Below, piece by piece: positions 24,206 through 33,716 of a DNA stretch of 64,000 nt. Both the position numbers and the translations under genes were made by a program. Location of the stretch: NCBI RefSeq assembly GCF_003316875.1, contig NZ_QMIL01000008.1:1-64000 (forward strand), given 5' to 3'. Positions within the stretch are counted from its first letter, which is position 1; each line of letters opens with the position of its first letter. The stretch is from Aliidiomarina celeris (GTDB taxonomy: Bacteria > Pseudomonadota > Gammaproteobacteria > Enterobacterales > Alteromonadaceae). The notes under the pieces are model-generated. The model saw only the letters and a list, made by a program, of their open reading frames with translations. It did no database searches and was not told the DNA's origin.

Positions 24206-26307
24206 GGTTGATATGGGATCATGGCTGGTTTGCGGTAGCCGCTTTCGAAAAAGCTGTAGGCAAAGCCGAGCTGTATGCTTGGTTCGAGCATTTCGATGGG
24301 GAACACCACACTGGCGGTAATGCCAAGCCCGCCGCCGAAGCTGAAATGCGCGTTGGCCTCAACAAAGGCGTAGCTATTGGTGGCGCTACCACTGCTCGGT
24401 AGCATAGCCGTAGCGCCATCGGCCGTTTGGAAACTAATGGTTTCGTCTTCGTCCCAAGTGGTGTAGTCGTAGCCCTGATTCACCGTAACCGAAGCCAGCA
24501 CCATGTCGGAATAAAAGCTCTTCCAAAACCCAACGCCAATACTGGCATGGTAAGCGTCGAGTGTAACTTTTCGGTCGCCGTACGCCGCAAAACCATTAAT
24601 ACGCAGGCTATTGGGCAAATTAAACTGATGCGTGCGCACCCCCACATTGCCTTGCAGGGTGAAGTTCAAAGTGTCGAAGTAACGCTGCACATTCAACACA
24701 AAGTCGTTGGCCGAGCCCAAATAAAACTGCGAACTTTGCCCCGTGTCGCGATAAAACTGGCCGTAGTGGCCGTCGGTGCCTTGCATGTCGCTGCGCGCAT
24801 ACGGAATACGGTACGTTGCAGACGGGTCGCCACTGCCCCGAAGTGAGTACACACCCACGCGCCAGCCATAATTATAAGGCTCGCGGTAGGCTGGCTCCGG
24901 GTACTCCACGCTATAACGCTGCTCACTTTGCAGCTCCACCAGGTCTTGCACAATTTGGTACTCGGGGTCGAACCCCAACTCGCCCGGCACGCTCGACGCG
25001 CGCCCAACCCGAATCGCATATGAGCCTGCTTCGGCTAGTTCCCGCTCAAACTGATTATTCTCAGAGCGCTCCCACAAATCGCTGTCGCGGCGTACTTCAA
25101 TACGCGCCGCGCGGTCGCCCACCGACAATGCCAAGCTACCAAACTGGCGCGCTTCAAGTTCGGCCCGCACAAAAGCAAATGCCGCTCCGCGAGGAATCTC
25201 AAGCTCGCTTAATTGTTCACGATACCGCTCCGATCGCACCGCCACTTGGTAGGTTTTCCCCGGCACTAACACATGCCGCACCGGCGAGCCTAAACTCTCG
25301 TTATTTACCCGCACGTTGGCGTCGCTCGGGTTTACATAAAAATACACCGTGGTTTCTACCGCATTGGTTAGGCTACGCGTAGAAAACCGCCCCACTTCAC
25401 GAAACCGCTCAATGCGCGCGCCTTCCGCACCAATGTCGCCCACCCGCATAACCACCGAAAACGAGTCGCCGAGCTCGCGTAAGTTCAACGCCGCCGACAT
25501 ACCACCAGAGTCGGTGAGCAACTCGCGCTCGCCGCGTTCGGTTCTAAGATAAAAAGTTGCGCCACGCTGCGGGGTAGCCGTGCCGCTGTGCACCAAAGCA
25601 ACAGAGATTTGCCGGCGGTTTTCATGCAATACCGGCAAGGCGCGCAAAGTACGCACACTGGCTTCCGTTATTTCGGCAAAATAGGTTTCAAAGCTCGCTT
25701 GGCTGCCCAGTGCCGTAATGAACTGCTCTTTTAAAACGTTGTCGCGCACGGCAATGTTGTAACCCAGAATAGCGCGCTCTAAGCGCTGCGCCGGCTCCGT
25801 GCGAGGGGCTTGCTCGAGCCGATACACGGCGTTCAACGCAGGTGCCTTTTGTCGCGCCAGCTGGGTGAGGCGAAACACTGTGTCGCGATCAATACGCAAG
25901 CGCACAAACCAAGTGCCGTCGTTGCGGTTTTGTTGCTCGTAATCCACTTGCACGTTTTCCAGCTCTACGTTCGACCAAGAAAACGACGACGAAATAAATT
26001 CGCGGGTAATTTCTTGCTGTTCGGTGTCGCGTAAATCCTGCCGCGTTTCCGTACGCACGTTCACCAGAATCATTTCCGCCAGCTCGTCGCGCGCCGCCTG
26101 CAATGCCCGCTCCCGGCTTTCGCCAAAACCAGAACCGTAGGCAAAACGGTCGGGTTGCGTGCCTAAAGTTGGAATTTGATCGCGCGTAGTGGGCTGCTCT
26201 GATGGCGCAAGCGAACAACCGCTCAGCACCAACAGGCAAGCGATGGTGAAGGCATGAAACAGGCAGGGTAGTGCCTGAGCTTTTGCGTAACGAAAGCGTT
26301 TCAACAT
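24202..26307 (-). CDS. Large LPP20-type lipoprotein with C-terminal beta-rich domain
   Basis: A 701-residue predicted lipoprotein; the signal peptide ends in the lipobox LLVLSGC (Cys about 31). Residues about 50-160 form an LPP20-like domain (FAYGSGFGESRERALQAARDELAEMI). A central part has PEGA-like strands (VNPSDANVRVNNESLG). The C-terminal 220 residues are rich in aromatic, alternating beta-strands and glycine (YGWRVGVYSLRG, FVEANAHFSFGGGLG, LGFAYSFFESGY) and look like an outer-membrane beta-barrel or sandwich. It follows a smaller LPP20 lipoprotein on the same strand. The stop TAG is a REP GTAG. Function is unknown; an envelope or flagellar-base role, as for other LPP20/FlgP-like proteins, is only a possibility. 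Confidence 0.7.
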   Translation of the reverse strand: MLKRFRYAKAQALPCLFHAFTIACLLVLSGCSLAPSEQPTTRDQIPTLGTQPDRFAYGSGFGESRERALQAARDELAEMILVNVRTETRQDLRDTEQQEITREFISSSFSWSNVELENVQVDYEQQNRNDGTWFVRLRIDRDTVFRLTQLARQKAPALNAVYRLEQAPRTEPAQRLERAILGYNIAVRDNVLKEQFITALGSQASFETYFAEITEASVRTLRALPVLHENRRQISVALVHSGTATPQRGATFYLRTERGERELLTDSGGMSAALNLRELGDSFSVVMRVGDIGAEGARIERFREVGRFSTRSLTNAVETTVYFYVNPSDANVRVNNESLGSPVRHVLVPGKTYQVAVRSERYREQLSELEIPRGAAFAFVRAELEARQFGSLALSVGDRAARIEVRRDSDLWERSENNQFERELAEAGSYAIRVGRASSVPGELGFDPEYQIVQDLVELQSEQRYSVEYPEPAYREPYNYGWRVGVYSLRGSGDPSATYRIPYARSDMQGTDGHYGQFYRDTGQSSQFYLGSANDFVLNVQRYFDTLNFTLQGNVGVRTHQFNLPNSLRINGFAAYGDRKVTLDAYHASIGVGFWKSFYSDMVLASVTVNQGYDYTTWDEDETISFQTADGATAMLPSSGSATNSYAFVEANAHFSFGGGLGITASVVFPIEMLEPSIQLGFAYSFFESGYRKPAMIPYQP

Positions 26308-26332
26308 CGACTCGCCTTAACCTGTTCTTGTG

Positions 26333-26818
26333 TTAACCGCGCGTTTCACGCATGCGCGCGTCGAATTCGTCGAGAATTTCACGGCCCGTGCGCGCCCCTT
26401 GGTTACGCGGCATACGCATACGCACATATACGCGGGTTGAGCCGTCGGGTAAGCGCACGCGTTCAACGCGATCGGTTTCAACCGCTTGCACCGTTTCTTG
26501 TACCCGCGCTTGTACCGCGTCGATAAAGGTACCCGAAGTTTCTGGGTCACCCAAGTTAATTTGCCCTGCCTGGCGCGCTTCGCTTTCTACATAAATAGCG
26601 AACGACTCCGCTAACTGCGCCTGTGCATTCAAACGCGCTTGTCGCGCCGCCAAGTTCGAGTCGCGGCTAACGCCTTCACCAAAACCATAAAAATAAGCTT
26701 CAGGCTCGGCTTGTACGTCGAACCAGGAAGGCCACTCGTTGTCAGGCTTCGACGAACACCCAGCCAAACCGACCACAGCAGCAAATAAAATTGCAGATAA
26801 TAATTTTAGTTTCGTCAT
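26333..26818 (-). CDS. LPP20-family lipoprotein
   Basis: A 161-residue lipoprotein with lipobox VVGLAGC (Cys21) followed by one LPP20 domain (AYFYGFGEGVSRDSNLAARQARLNAQAQLAESF) and a C-terminal strand region (TRVYVRMRMPR). It is separated by 25 bases from the larger lipoprotein whose N-terminal domain has the same architecture, so the pair are probably co-transcribed paralogues. LPP20 relatives include FlgP-like outer membrane proteins. The precise role is unknown. Confidence 0.8.
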   Translation of the reverse strand: MTKLKLLSAILFAAVVGLAGCSSKPDNEWPSWFDVQAEPEAYFYGFGEGVSRDSNLAARQARLNAQAQLAESFAIYVESEARQAGQINLGDPETSGTFIDAVQARVQETVQAVETDRVERVRLPDGSTRVYVRMRMPRNQGARTGREILDEFDARMRETRG

Positions 26819-27069
26819 AGTAAAGCCCTCTTATCAATCATTAGATCTCGCATTCGGCATTTCCGCATGTACGGCGGTGCGGTGCCGTAGGCGCGTGCAT
26901 TGCCGCGCATGAACCCATATTTGAATTCAACATCCCGGCATGTACGGCGTTGCCGTACCTACACGTTATATGCATTGATTGTACGTGATGTTTGCAAAAT
27001 ATAAACGTCACAATTTGTAGAAAAGTGTGAATGAAATAAACCGCCGCGGCATGTACGGCGGTGCCGTAC
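26819..27069 (-). repeat. Intergenic REP elements of two stem types
   Basis: The gap upstream of the small lipoprotein gene holds a degenerate GTACGGC-type copy with a bulged GCGCG(T)GC/ATT/GCCGCGC copy on the plus strand (about 26869-26911). A clean minus-strand GTAG, GTACGGC, AAC, GCCGTAC hairpin lies at 26942-26962. Another, with loop ACC, ends at the pgi stop codon (27052-27073). A short AT-rich stretch (26963-27040) between them could hold the promoter of the lipoprotein pair. Confidence 0.85.
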
Positions 27070-28578
27070 CTACGACTTTGCGAGCGTAATAAAGCGGTCG
27101 GTGCTTGGGTCGAAGCTTTCGCTACTGTTGCCTTGAATGGCGGCTAGCGTATTTTCAGCAATTTTTTTCCCGAGCTCAACACCGGGTTGGTCGAAACTAT
27201 TGAGCCCCCAAATCAGCCCTTGGGTGAACACTTTATGCTCGTAGGCCGCAATAATTGCGCCGAAGCTTTCTGGTGTAAGCTCCTCGACCGCGAGCAAGTT
27301 ATTCGGGTGGTTGCCCGGGTAAAAATTGCGCGCGCTGCCGTCTTCCGAACCATACGCCATTAGCTTTCTGTGCGCCAAGCAGTTGGCCACCGACAGCTCT
27401 TGTTGGTCGGCTAAACTTTCCTGCACCATGGGTGAAAAACCCGGCGCCTTGCGTTTTAGCACCATAATAAAGTCGGCGGCAAAGCTGTCGTAACCTTGGT
27501 GTAAATGCTGGAAAAACGCGTGCTGCCCGTTCGGCCCAAAACCGCCCCAAATCAAAGGCCCGGTCGGGTACTTAATGGCTTCGCCTGTAGCTGTGCACTG
27601 CTTGCCGTTGCTCTCCATATCGAGCTGCTGCAAATATGACGGCAAATGGCGAAAGCGCCCGTCGTACGGCAAAATAGCCACGTTGTTAATACCGCGCTCT
27701 TCGCGGTTATATACCCCGCAAAGCGCCATTAGCATTGGAATATTTTCGGTTAATGGCGCACTGGCGAAATGCTTGTCCATAGCCTGCGCACCTTCGAGCA
27801 GCCGTTCAAAAACCCGCACGCCGCAGGTTGTGGCTATCGCTAAACCAATTGCCGACCACATCGAAAAACGCCCGCCGACACTTTGGTCAAAAGTAAGCTG
27901 ATGTGCGGGCGGAATGCCCATTTCGGTCATGCGTTTGGGGTTCGCTGAAATACCCAGTACATGGTGCTCGAACCAGTCCACCTCGGTTTTATTGATCGGC
28001 GCAAAATGCTCATTCACCCATACTTTTACCGTGTTTACGTTGGCAAAGGTGTCGAGCGTTCCGAACGACTTCGACGCCACCACAAACACCGTGGTTTCCG
28101 GGTTCACAATAGGCAATACAGCGTAAAGCTGGCCGCCGTCCATCGACGACACAAAGTGCGTGTTCACACTATGTTTTTGAATATCCGAGGCAAATTCTTT
28201 CAGCGCAAAGCTAGTCATTAGCGGGCCAAGATCTGAACCACCCACACCAATATTTACAATATCGGTAATTGGCTTACCCGTTGCACCGAGCCAGTTGCCG
28301 CTGCGCAGCTTGCGTACCAGCTGCGCAAAACGCGAGTCGCTGCCTTGGCGTAAAACCGAGCGCTCGCCACGACTCAGCACATGGCTCACTTCGCGGTTTT
28401 CGCTCACGTTCTGAAATTTCCCGCACATAAGCGCGTCGCGCTGCGCGTTAAAGCTAGCCGGCAAACGCTTCGCGGCAAAAGCTTCAAGCTCTGCGGGGGT
28501 TAAAAATTGATAACTCCAGTCGAAAATCAGCTCGTTGAGCTTGGTTTGTAGCAGTGCTACCGGCTCTTTCCGTGGCAT
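27070..28578 (-). CDS. pgi: Glucose-6-phosphate isomerase
   Basis: A 502-residue phosphoglucose isomerase, interconverting glucose-6-phosphate and fructose-6-phosphate. The sugar-isomerase motifs are clear: NIGVGGSDLGPLMTSFAL, SKSFGTLDTF, VGGRFSMWSAIG, GFGPNGQHAFFQHLHQG and the C-terminal GLNSFDQPGVELGK. It is shorter than the Escherichia coli enzyme, mainly at the N-terminus, but within the family range. It abuts galU with no gap, and the pair supplies hexose phosphates and UDP-glucose. The stop TAG is part of a REP GTAG. Confidence 0.94.
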   Translation of the reverse strand: MPRKEPVALLQTKLNELIFDWSYQFLTPAELEAFAAKRLPASFNAQRDALMCGKFQNVSENREVSHVLSRGERSVLRQGSDSRFAQLVRKLRSGNWLGATGKPITDIVNIGVGGSDLGPLMTSFALKEFASDIQKHSVNTHFVSSMDGGQLYAVLPIVNPETTVFVVASKSFGTLDTFANVNTVKVWVNEHFAPINKTEVDWFEHHVLGISANPKRMTEMGIPPAHQLTFDQSVGGRFSMWSAIGLAIATTCGVRVFERLLEGAQAMDKHFASAPLTENIPMLMALCGVYNREERGINNVAILPYDGRFRHLPSYLQQLDMESNGKQCTATGEAIKYPTGPLIWGGFGPNGQHAFFQHLHQGYDSFAADFIMVLKRKAPGFSPMVQESLADQQELSVANCLAHRKLMAYGSEDGSARNFYPGNHPNNLLAVEELTPESFGAIIAAYEHKVFTQGLIWGLNSFDQPGVELGKKIAENTLAAIQGNSSESFDPSTDRFITLAKS

Positions 28579-29472
28579 TTAAAACAAGTCCTTGGTTTCT
28601 GGGTGGCGTTTGGCAAAGGCAATAAAGGCTTTCACGTAACCGGCTTTGTTGCCGCAGTCGTGGCTCGCACCTTTCATGTAATAAGCGTTCATTTGCGCTT
28701 CTTCCAGCAACATGTCCATGGCGTCGGTAAGCTGAATTTCGTCGCCCGCACCCGGAGGCGTTTTTTCTAACAACGTCCATAATGCGCTGGTGAATACATA
28801 ACGCCCCACTACCGCTAGGTCAGACGGCGCGTCTTTCACCTCGGGCTTTTCCACCAGAGCTTTAATCGGCGCTTGCTCGCCGGCTTTTAACTTCGTACCG
28901 TTAATGTCGGCGATACCGTATTTATTCACGTCTTTTTCCGGCACCTTTTCAACCATCACTTGGCTAATGCCGTCTTTATTAAAGTTCGCCACCATTTCCG
29001 CGAGGTTGTCTTTGCTCAAGTCGGCCGTGGCGTCGTCCATAAGTACGTCGGGCAACACGACCGCGAAGGGCTCGTTACCCACCATGGGGCGCGCGCACAA
29101 AATAGCATGGCCCAAGCCTTTCGCGACGCCTTGGCGCACATGCATAATGGTGGTGCCTTTCGGGCAAATGGCTTGCACTTCTTCAAGTAGCTGACGTTTC
29201 ACCCGCTTTTCTAAAGTCGACTCCAGTTCAAAGCTCGTGTCGAAGTGGTTTTCAATCGCGTTTTTCGACGAGTGCGTCACCAAAATAATTTCCGTTAACC
29301 CCGCCGCCGCACATTCATCGACAATAAACTGAATGAGGGGTCGGTCGACCAGCGGTAGCATTTCTTTTGGAATGGCTTTGGTGGCCGGCAGCATGCGCGT
29401 ACCGAGGCCCGCTACTGGAATGATAACTTTGCGCACGCCAGTCGGCGCGCTTCCTTGTTGTTTAGGCGACAT
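28579..29472 (-). CDS. galU: UTP-glucose-1-phosphate uridylyltransferase
   Basis: A 297-residue GalU making UDP-glucose from UTP and glucose-1-phosphate. The nucleotidyltransferase motif [24 protein letters not shown] lies near residues 20-43, with VLPDVLMDD and the EKP motif ([13 protein letters not shown]) further on. The length is standard. It is immediately followed by pgi, so the two are co-transcribed. UDP-glucose would feed surface polysaccharide synthesis. Confidence 0.95.
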   Translation of the reverse strand: MSPKQQGSAPTGVRKVIIPVAGLGTRMLPATKAIPKEMLPLVDRPLIQFIVDECAAAGLTEIILVTHSSKNAIENHFDTSFELESTLEKRVKRQLLEEVQAICPKGTTIMHVRQGVAKGLGHAILCARPMVGNEPFAVVLPDVLMDDATADLSKDNLAEMVANFNKDGISQVMVEKVPEKDVNKYGIADINGTKLKAGEQAPIKALVEKPEVKDAPSDLAVVGRYVFTSALWTLLEKTPPGAGDEIQLTDAMDMLLEEAQMNAYYMKGASHDCGNKAGYVKAFIAFAKRHPETKDLF

Positions 29473-29618
29473 GAAAACTTCCTACAATGACTGATAATGG
29501 AAACAAAAAAATTAACAAACGGATGTTACAGGCATATTGAGCTATGGGCAATATTGTCGTCTATACGCACGCGCAGGTTCCCTGTTGGCAAGAGTGCCGC
29601 GCTTATTGGGCTTGGAGC

Positions 29619-30617
29619 TTAGCGTGTTAGGCCGAAGTGGGTGTATGCGCGGGGCGTGGCCATGCGGCCGCGGGGGGTGCGCTGAATAAAGCCCTGTTGA
29701 ATTAAGAAGGGTTCTATTACATCTTCGATGGTGTCTTTTTCTTCGCCAATAGCGGCGGCGAGGTTTTCGAGGCCCACTGGGCCGCCGTCGAATTTTTCCA
29801 TAATGGCTTCGAGTAATTTACGATCCATATAATCGAAACCGGCTTTGTCGACGTCGACCATATCAAGCGCAAGCGCTGCCACTTCGGCGGTTATATTGCC
29901 GTCGGCGCGTACTTCGGCGTAGTCGCGTACTCGGCGCAATAACCGATTAGCAATACGCGGCGTACCGCGTGACCGTGCCGCGATTTCTCGCGCGCCTTCT
30001 TCGCCCATTTGTAACTCAAGATAGTGCGCGCTGCGGCGTACAATAGTGGTGAGATCTTCCACGTTATAGAATTCCAGCCGCTGCACAATACCAAAGCGGT
30101 CTCTTAATGGGCTGGTAAGCGCGCCAGCGCGGGTGGTTGCGCCTACTAAGGTAAAGGGCGGGAGATCGAGCTTGATAGAGCGGGCGGCGGGGCCTTCGCC
30201 GATCATAATGTCGAGTTGATAGTCTTCCATGGCAGGATACAGCACTTCTTCCACCACCGGGCTTAGGCGGTGAATCTCGTCGATGAAGAGCACGTCGTTC
30301 GGTTCCAGGTTCGTGAGCATGGCGGCGAGATCGCCCGCTTTTTCCAGCACTGGACCAGACGTAGTTTTAATACTCACGCCCATTTCGTTGGCAATGATAT
30401 TGGCCAATGTGGTTTTACCCAAGCCTGGAGGCCCGAAGATCAAGACGTGATCTAACGCGTCTTGCCGCGCCCGCGCCGCCTCAATGTAAATGCTCAGCTG
30501 CTCAACAACATGCGCTTGGCCCGTGTAGTCCGCCAGCATTTTCGGCCGAATCGCACGGTCAATCACCTCGTCTTCCCGCGTCGCGTGCCCCTGCACCATC
30601 CGATCCGCTTCAATCAT
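29619..30617 (-). CDS. ruvB: Holliday junction branch migration ATPase RuvB
   Basis: A 332-residue hexameric AAA+ motor that drives branch migration of Holliday junctions with RuvA. It shows the N-terminal [15 protein letters not shown], Walker [12 protein letters not shown], Walker [10 protein letters not shown], sensor 1 GATTRAG and arginine-finger region, and the C-terminal winged helix ([29 protein letters not shown]). It lies downstream of ruvA, but ruvC is 6 kb away on the other strand. Confidence 0.96.
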   Translation of the reverse strand: MIEADRMVQGHATREDEVIDRAIRPKMLADYTGQAHVVEQLSIYIEAARARQDALDHVLIFGPPGLGKTTLANIIANEMGVSIKTTSGPVLEKAGDLAAMLTNLEPNDVLFIDEIHRLSPVVEEVLYPAMEDYQLDIMIGEGPAARSIKLDLPPFTLVGATTRAGALTSPLRDRFGIVQRLEFYNVEDLTTIVRRSAHYLELQMGEEGAREIAARSRGTPRIANRLLRRVRDYAEVRADGNITAEVAALALDMVDVDKAGFDYMDRKLLEAIMEKFDGGPVGLENLAAAIGEEKDTIEDVIEPFLIQQGFIQRTPRGRMATPRAYTHFGLTR

Positions 30618-30643
30618 GTCACACTCCTCAACTTCACCCCAAC

Positions 30644-30813
30644 TACGGGGTCAGACCCTCCAACTATGGGGTCAGACCCCATAGCTAAACCTATGAACTA
30701 TCATCGTTTTTCCGCCCATTTTTGCGCTTTTAGTCGCTTTGGGGTCTGACCCCCTCCGCTGCAGGCCGCATTCTACCGTTGGAATGGCGGAAAAGTTGTA
30801 TCTGACCCCAAGG
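30644..30813. repeat. GGGGTCAGACCCC palindromes between ruvA and ruvB
   Basis: Two copies (ACGGGGTCAGACCCT and ATGGGGTCAGACCCCAT) at 30644-30685, an inverted copy TTGGGGTCTGACCCC ending about 30754, and a half copy TCTGACCCCA at about 30801-30810. The 196-base gap is unusual for the ruvAB pair, which is normally tightly spaced. The repeats probably inserted between the two genes. Confidence 0.8.
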
Positions 30814-31425
30814 TTAGGCCATGGCTTTTAGGGCTTGGCGGATGATGTCTTCGGCGGCCATGTTGTCGCTGGCGACTTTCCGAAGTACGGTTTCCGCTTG
30901 GTTTGCCTTGTAGCCAAGGGCGAGTAAGGCGCTTAATGCTTCGTCTTTGGCATTCGAGGCCGTTGTTTGAATTAACTCCGGCTTTACTCCAGGCACGCCC
31001 GTGTCGAAATCTGCTCCGGTAAAGTTCTTCAGCCGGTCGCGCATTTCCACTACCAACCGCTCGGCGGTCTTTTTCCCCACCCCAGGAATTTTCACCAAGG
31101 TTGACACGTCGCTTTGCTGCACCGACAAAATAAACTGATTCGCACTCATGCTCGACAATATAGTGAGTGCCAACTTCGGGCCTATCCCCTGGGCTTTAAT
31201 AAGCAACCTGAACAATGCACGTTCATCTGCGGTATTAAAACCAAACAACAATTGCGCGTCTTCACGCACCACAAAATGCGTCCACAGGGTGACCTGTTTG
31301 CCCACGTCCGGCAACTCATAATAACAGGTCATAGGCACCTGTACTTCGTACCCCACGCCGTTCACGTCAATCAGTAATTCTGGGGGTTGCTTGGCCACCA
31401 ACTGCCCTTGCAAACGTCCTATCAT
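30814..31425 (-). CDS. ruvA: Holliday junction DNA-binding protein RuvA
   Basis: A 203-residue RuvA. The N-terminal OB-fold opens [10 protein letters not shown], the two helix-hairpin-helix motifs are in the middle ([17 protein letters not shown] and [19 protein letters not shown]), and the C-terminal RuvB-binding domain is [16 protein letters not shown]. The length is standard. It is separated from ruvB by repeat DNA. Confidence 0.96.
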   Translation of the reverse strand: MIGRLQGQLVAKQPPELLIDVNGVGYEVQVPMTCYYELPDVGKQVTLWTHFVVREDAQLLFGFNTADERALFRLLIKAQGIGPKLALTILSSMSANQFILSVQQSDVSTLVKIPGVGKKTAERLVVEMRDRLKNFTGADFDTGVPGVKPELIQTTASNAKDEALSALLALGYKANQAETVLRKVASDNMAAEDIIRQALKAMA

Positions 31426-31519
31426 GCGCTGCGCTCTCTTGTGGTTATCACTCTAATTTTTGTTCTTGTATGGAGGTAATCTTACACAAATTGTAAGTGA
31501 TTGCGTAGAACAGCGCCCC

Positions 31520-32494
31520 CTATTTGTTGCACAGCACAACCGCGCGTTTGGGGGCAGGAAAGCCTTCGCGCGTTCGGTTGCTGTTTTGCGGGTCGAGAAA
31601 ATCAGCCAGCGACTGACCTTGCATCCATTCGGTTGCACGCTGCTCTTGCAAGCTGGTTACATTTTCATCGACCACACGAATATTTTTCATGCCTAGCCGC
31701 TCAAGCCAGTGGCACAAGGCTTTTGAACTGGGAATAAACCACACGTTAGGCATTTGTGCATAGCGGTCGCCCGGTACCAGAACCTGCTGCTCATCGCCGT
31801 CGATCACCAATGTTTCCAACACCAACTCGCCGCCGGGCGCTAGTTGGTCTATACATTGCTGCAAAAAATCGATAGGCGAACGTCGATGATACAACACCCC
31901 CATGGTAAACACGGTGTCGAAGGCCTCTACTTTTTGGAGGTGCTCAACGCCGAGCGGCAGTAACTCCACGTCGCGGGCAATCGATTCAGGTAAATAACGC
32001 TGAATGGCGCGAAACTGCATCATAAACAGCTGGCTAGGGTCAACACCCACCACCAGCGACGCACCCGCGCCTTTCATGCGCCACAGGTGATAACCGCTGC
32101 CACAACCAATGTCGAGTACCCGCCGCCCTTCAAGATTCGCAATGTGCGGCTGCACGCGGTCCCATTTCCAGTCGGAGCGCCATTCGGTGTCAATGTGCAC
32201 GCCAAAAAGCTCGAACGGCCCTTTCCGCCATGGCGTTAACTGTTTCAGCAAGCCTTGAATACGCGCCCGCTCGCCAGGTTTGGCGTCGTTTGCTTCACCG
32301 ATACGCACTTGGCGGGTTAAATCAAAGCTGGAAGGCGTGAGATCAGGCAACTGGTCAACAATGCGCTGCCATTTATGCAACTCGCCGTGGCGTTGTTCGC
32401 TATGCCAACGTTGCACCGCAGCGGGAAGCGTTTCGAGCCAATGGCCAAGGCCGCTTTCTGTCAGCCGCGCGTAAAAAGAGTGAAATTCGGTCAT
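31520..32494 (-). CDS. cmoB: tRNA U34 carboxymethyltransferase CmoB
   Basis: A 324-residue enzyme that transfers a carboxymethyl group from carboxy-S-adenosylmethionine to 5-hydroxyuridine at the tRNA wobble position, giving cmo5U. The SAM-type fold shows VLDIGCGSGYHLWRM, DPSQLFMMQF, TMGVLYHRRSP and ELVLETLVIDG. The length matches the family. It directly follows cmoA, which makes the carboxy-SAM cofactor. Confidence 0.95.
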   Translation of the reverse strand: MTEFHSFYARLTESGLGHWLETLPAAVQRWHSEQRHGELHKWQRIVDQLPDLTPSSFDLTRQVRIGEANDAKPGERARIQGLLKQLTPWRKGPFELFGVHIDTEWRSDWKWDRVQPHIANLEGRRVLDIGCGSGYHLWRMKGAGASLVVGVDPSQLFMMQFRAIQRYLPESIARDVELLPLGVEHLQKVEAFDTVFTMGVLYHRRSPIDFLQQCIDQLAPGGELVLETLVIDGDEQQVLVPGDRYAQMPNVWFIPSSKALCHWLERLGMKNIRVVDENVTSLQEQRATEWMQGQSLADFLDPQNSNRTREGFPAPKRAVVLCNK

Positions 32495-32500
32495 GAGCCT

Positions 32501-33232
32501 TTACTTGATTGCAAAATAAGAGGTGAAATTAAAGCAACGATACCAGTTTTGCACCGTGGTGAAACCCGCAGCCTGCAAGCGTGCGTAGTGCTCGGCTTCG
32601 GAGTCAATCAACATGACATTCTCAATAGCCGCGCGCTTTTGCGCAATTTCGAGCTCGCTGTAGCCATTCTGACGTTTAAATTCATGGTGTAAGTCGATTA
32701 ATACGTCGTCTGCGCGTGAGTCTTCATGGCGCACCTTTTCCGACAGCACCAGCATGCCACCTGGGGTAAGCGTGTTGTAAATTTTGGCGACCAAAGCTTC
32801 GCGCCGCCCCGGCTCAATAAACTGCATGGTGAAATTCATAGCCACGAACGAACAAGGCTCGAGCTCGGCTTCGAGAATGTCGGCACATTCAATGTGCACC
32901 GGCGTAGCCCCACGCCAAGCGTTTACGTGAGCTTGGCAACGCTGCACCATAGCCGCCGAATTGTCGAGCCCAATAATAGTAACGCCCTCAGCCTGAATAT
33001 GCTGTTTCATAGCAATACTTGCGGCCCCAAGCGAGCAGCCAAGATCGTACACACGCGTATTCGGCTGCGCATACCGGCCCGCCAGCAAGCCAATGGTTTG
33101 CACCATGGTCGCGTAACCCGGCACCGAACGCCCGATCATGTCGGGAAACACTTCGGCAACACGGTCGTCGAAAGCGAAGTTCGCAACTTCATTTAAAGGC
33201 TGCGCGTAAATAGAGTCGCGAGGAGAGCTCAT
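32501..33232 (-). CDS. cmoA: Carboxy-S-adenosylmethionine synthase CmoA
   Basis: A 243-residue class I methyltransferase fold that makes carboxy-SAM from SAM and prephenate. The motifs are VYDLGCSLGAASIAM, IIGLDNSAAMVQRC and the VAMNFTMQFIEPG segment typical of CmoA. Its stop is six bases from the cmoB start, and the two form a functional pair for wobble uridine modification. Confidence 0.95.
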   Translation of the reverse strand: MSSPRDSIYAQPLNEVANFAFDDRVAEVFPDMIGRSVPGYATMVQTIGLLAGRYAQPNTRVYDLGCSLGAASIAMKQHIQAEGVTIIGLDNSAAMVQRCQAHVNAWRGATPVHIECADILEAELEPCSFVAMNFTMQFIEPGRREALVAKIYNTLTPGGMLVLSEKVRHEDSRADDVLIDLHHEFKRQNGYSELEIAQKRAAIENVMLIDSEAEHYARLQAAGFTTVQNWYRCFNFTSYFAIK

Positions 33233-33346
33233 AACCTGTTTGTCCTCTGTCTTTCTGTTTTATTGACCACCGTTGGCGCGTGCACCTGTATTCAATATCA
33301 CGCAACGTACGGCGTTGCCGGGATTTATACGAATTCAAAATCCTGC

Positions 33347-33613
33347 CATGTACGGCTTTGCCGTACCTACGCGGCATCGTAAGCGCGGCACCGCCGCGCA
33401 TTCACCCGAATTCAAAATCCTGCCATGTACGGCATTGCCGTACCTACGCGGCATCGTAAGCGCGGCACCGCCGCGCATTCACCCGAATTCAAAATCCTGC
33501 CATGTACGGCATTGCCGTACCTACGCGCCATCGTAAGCGCGGCACCGCCGCGCATTCACCCGAATTCAAAATCCTGCCATGTACGGCGGTGCCATACCTA
33601 CGCGGCATCGTAA
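33347..33613. repeat. 77-bp tandem array of mixed REP elements
   Basis: Three full 77-bp units begin at 33347, 33424 and 33501, with a partial fourth at 33578. Each holds one GTACGGC-type hairpin with CTAC behind it, then GTAA followed by a GCGCGGC/ACC/GCCGCGC hairpin, then a shared tail (cccgaattcaaaatcctgc). The hairpin loops and a few stem bases vary between units. A degenerate copy precedes the array at about 33306. The array occupies the space between divergent cmoA and aspS, so promoters must lie at its edges. The overlapping ORFs are repeat artefacts. Confidence 0.9.
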
Positions 33614-33716
33614 CACCGCGCTGCGAACATCGGCACGCGCGAATTGTACCTGAACCACCCTGTATCGTATACTACACGCCATTTTTCATATCGCCAGAAC
33701 AGGAATGTAGAACACC

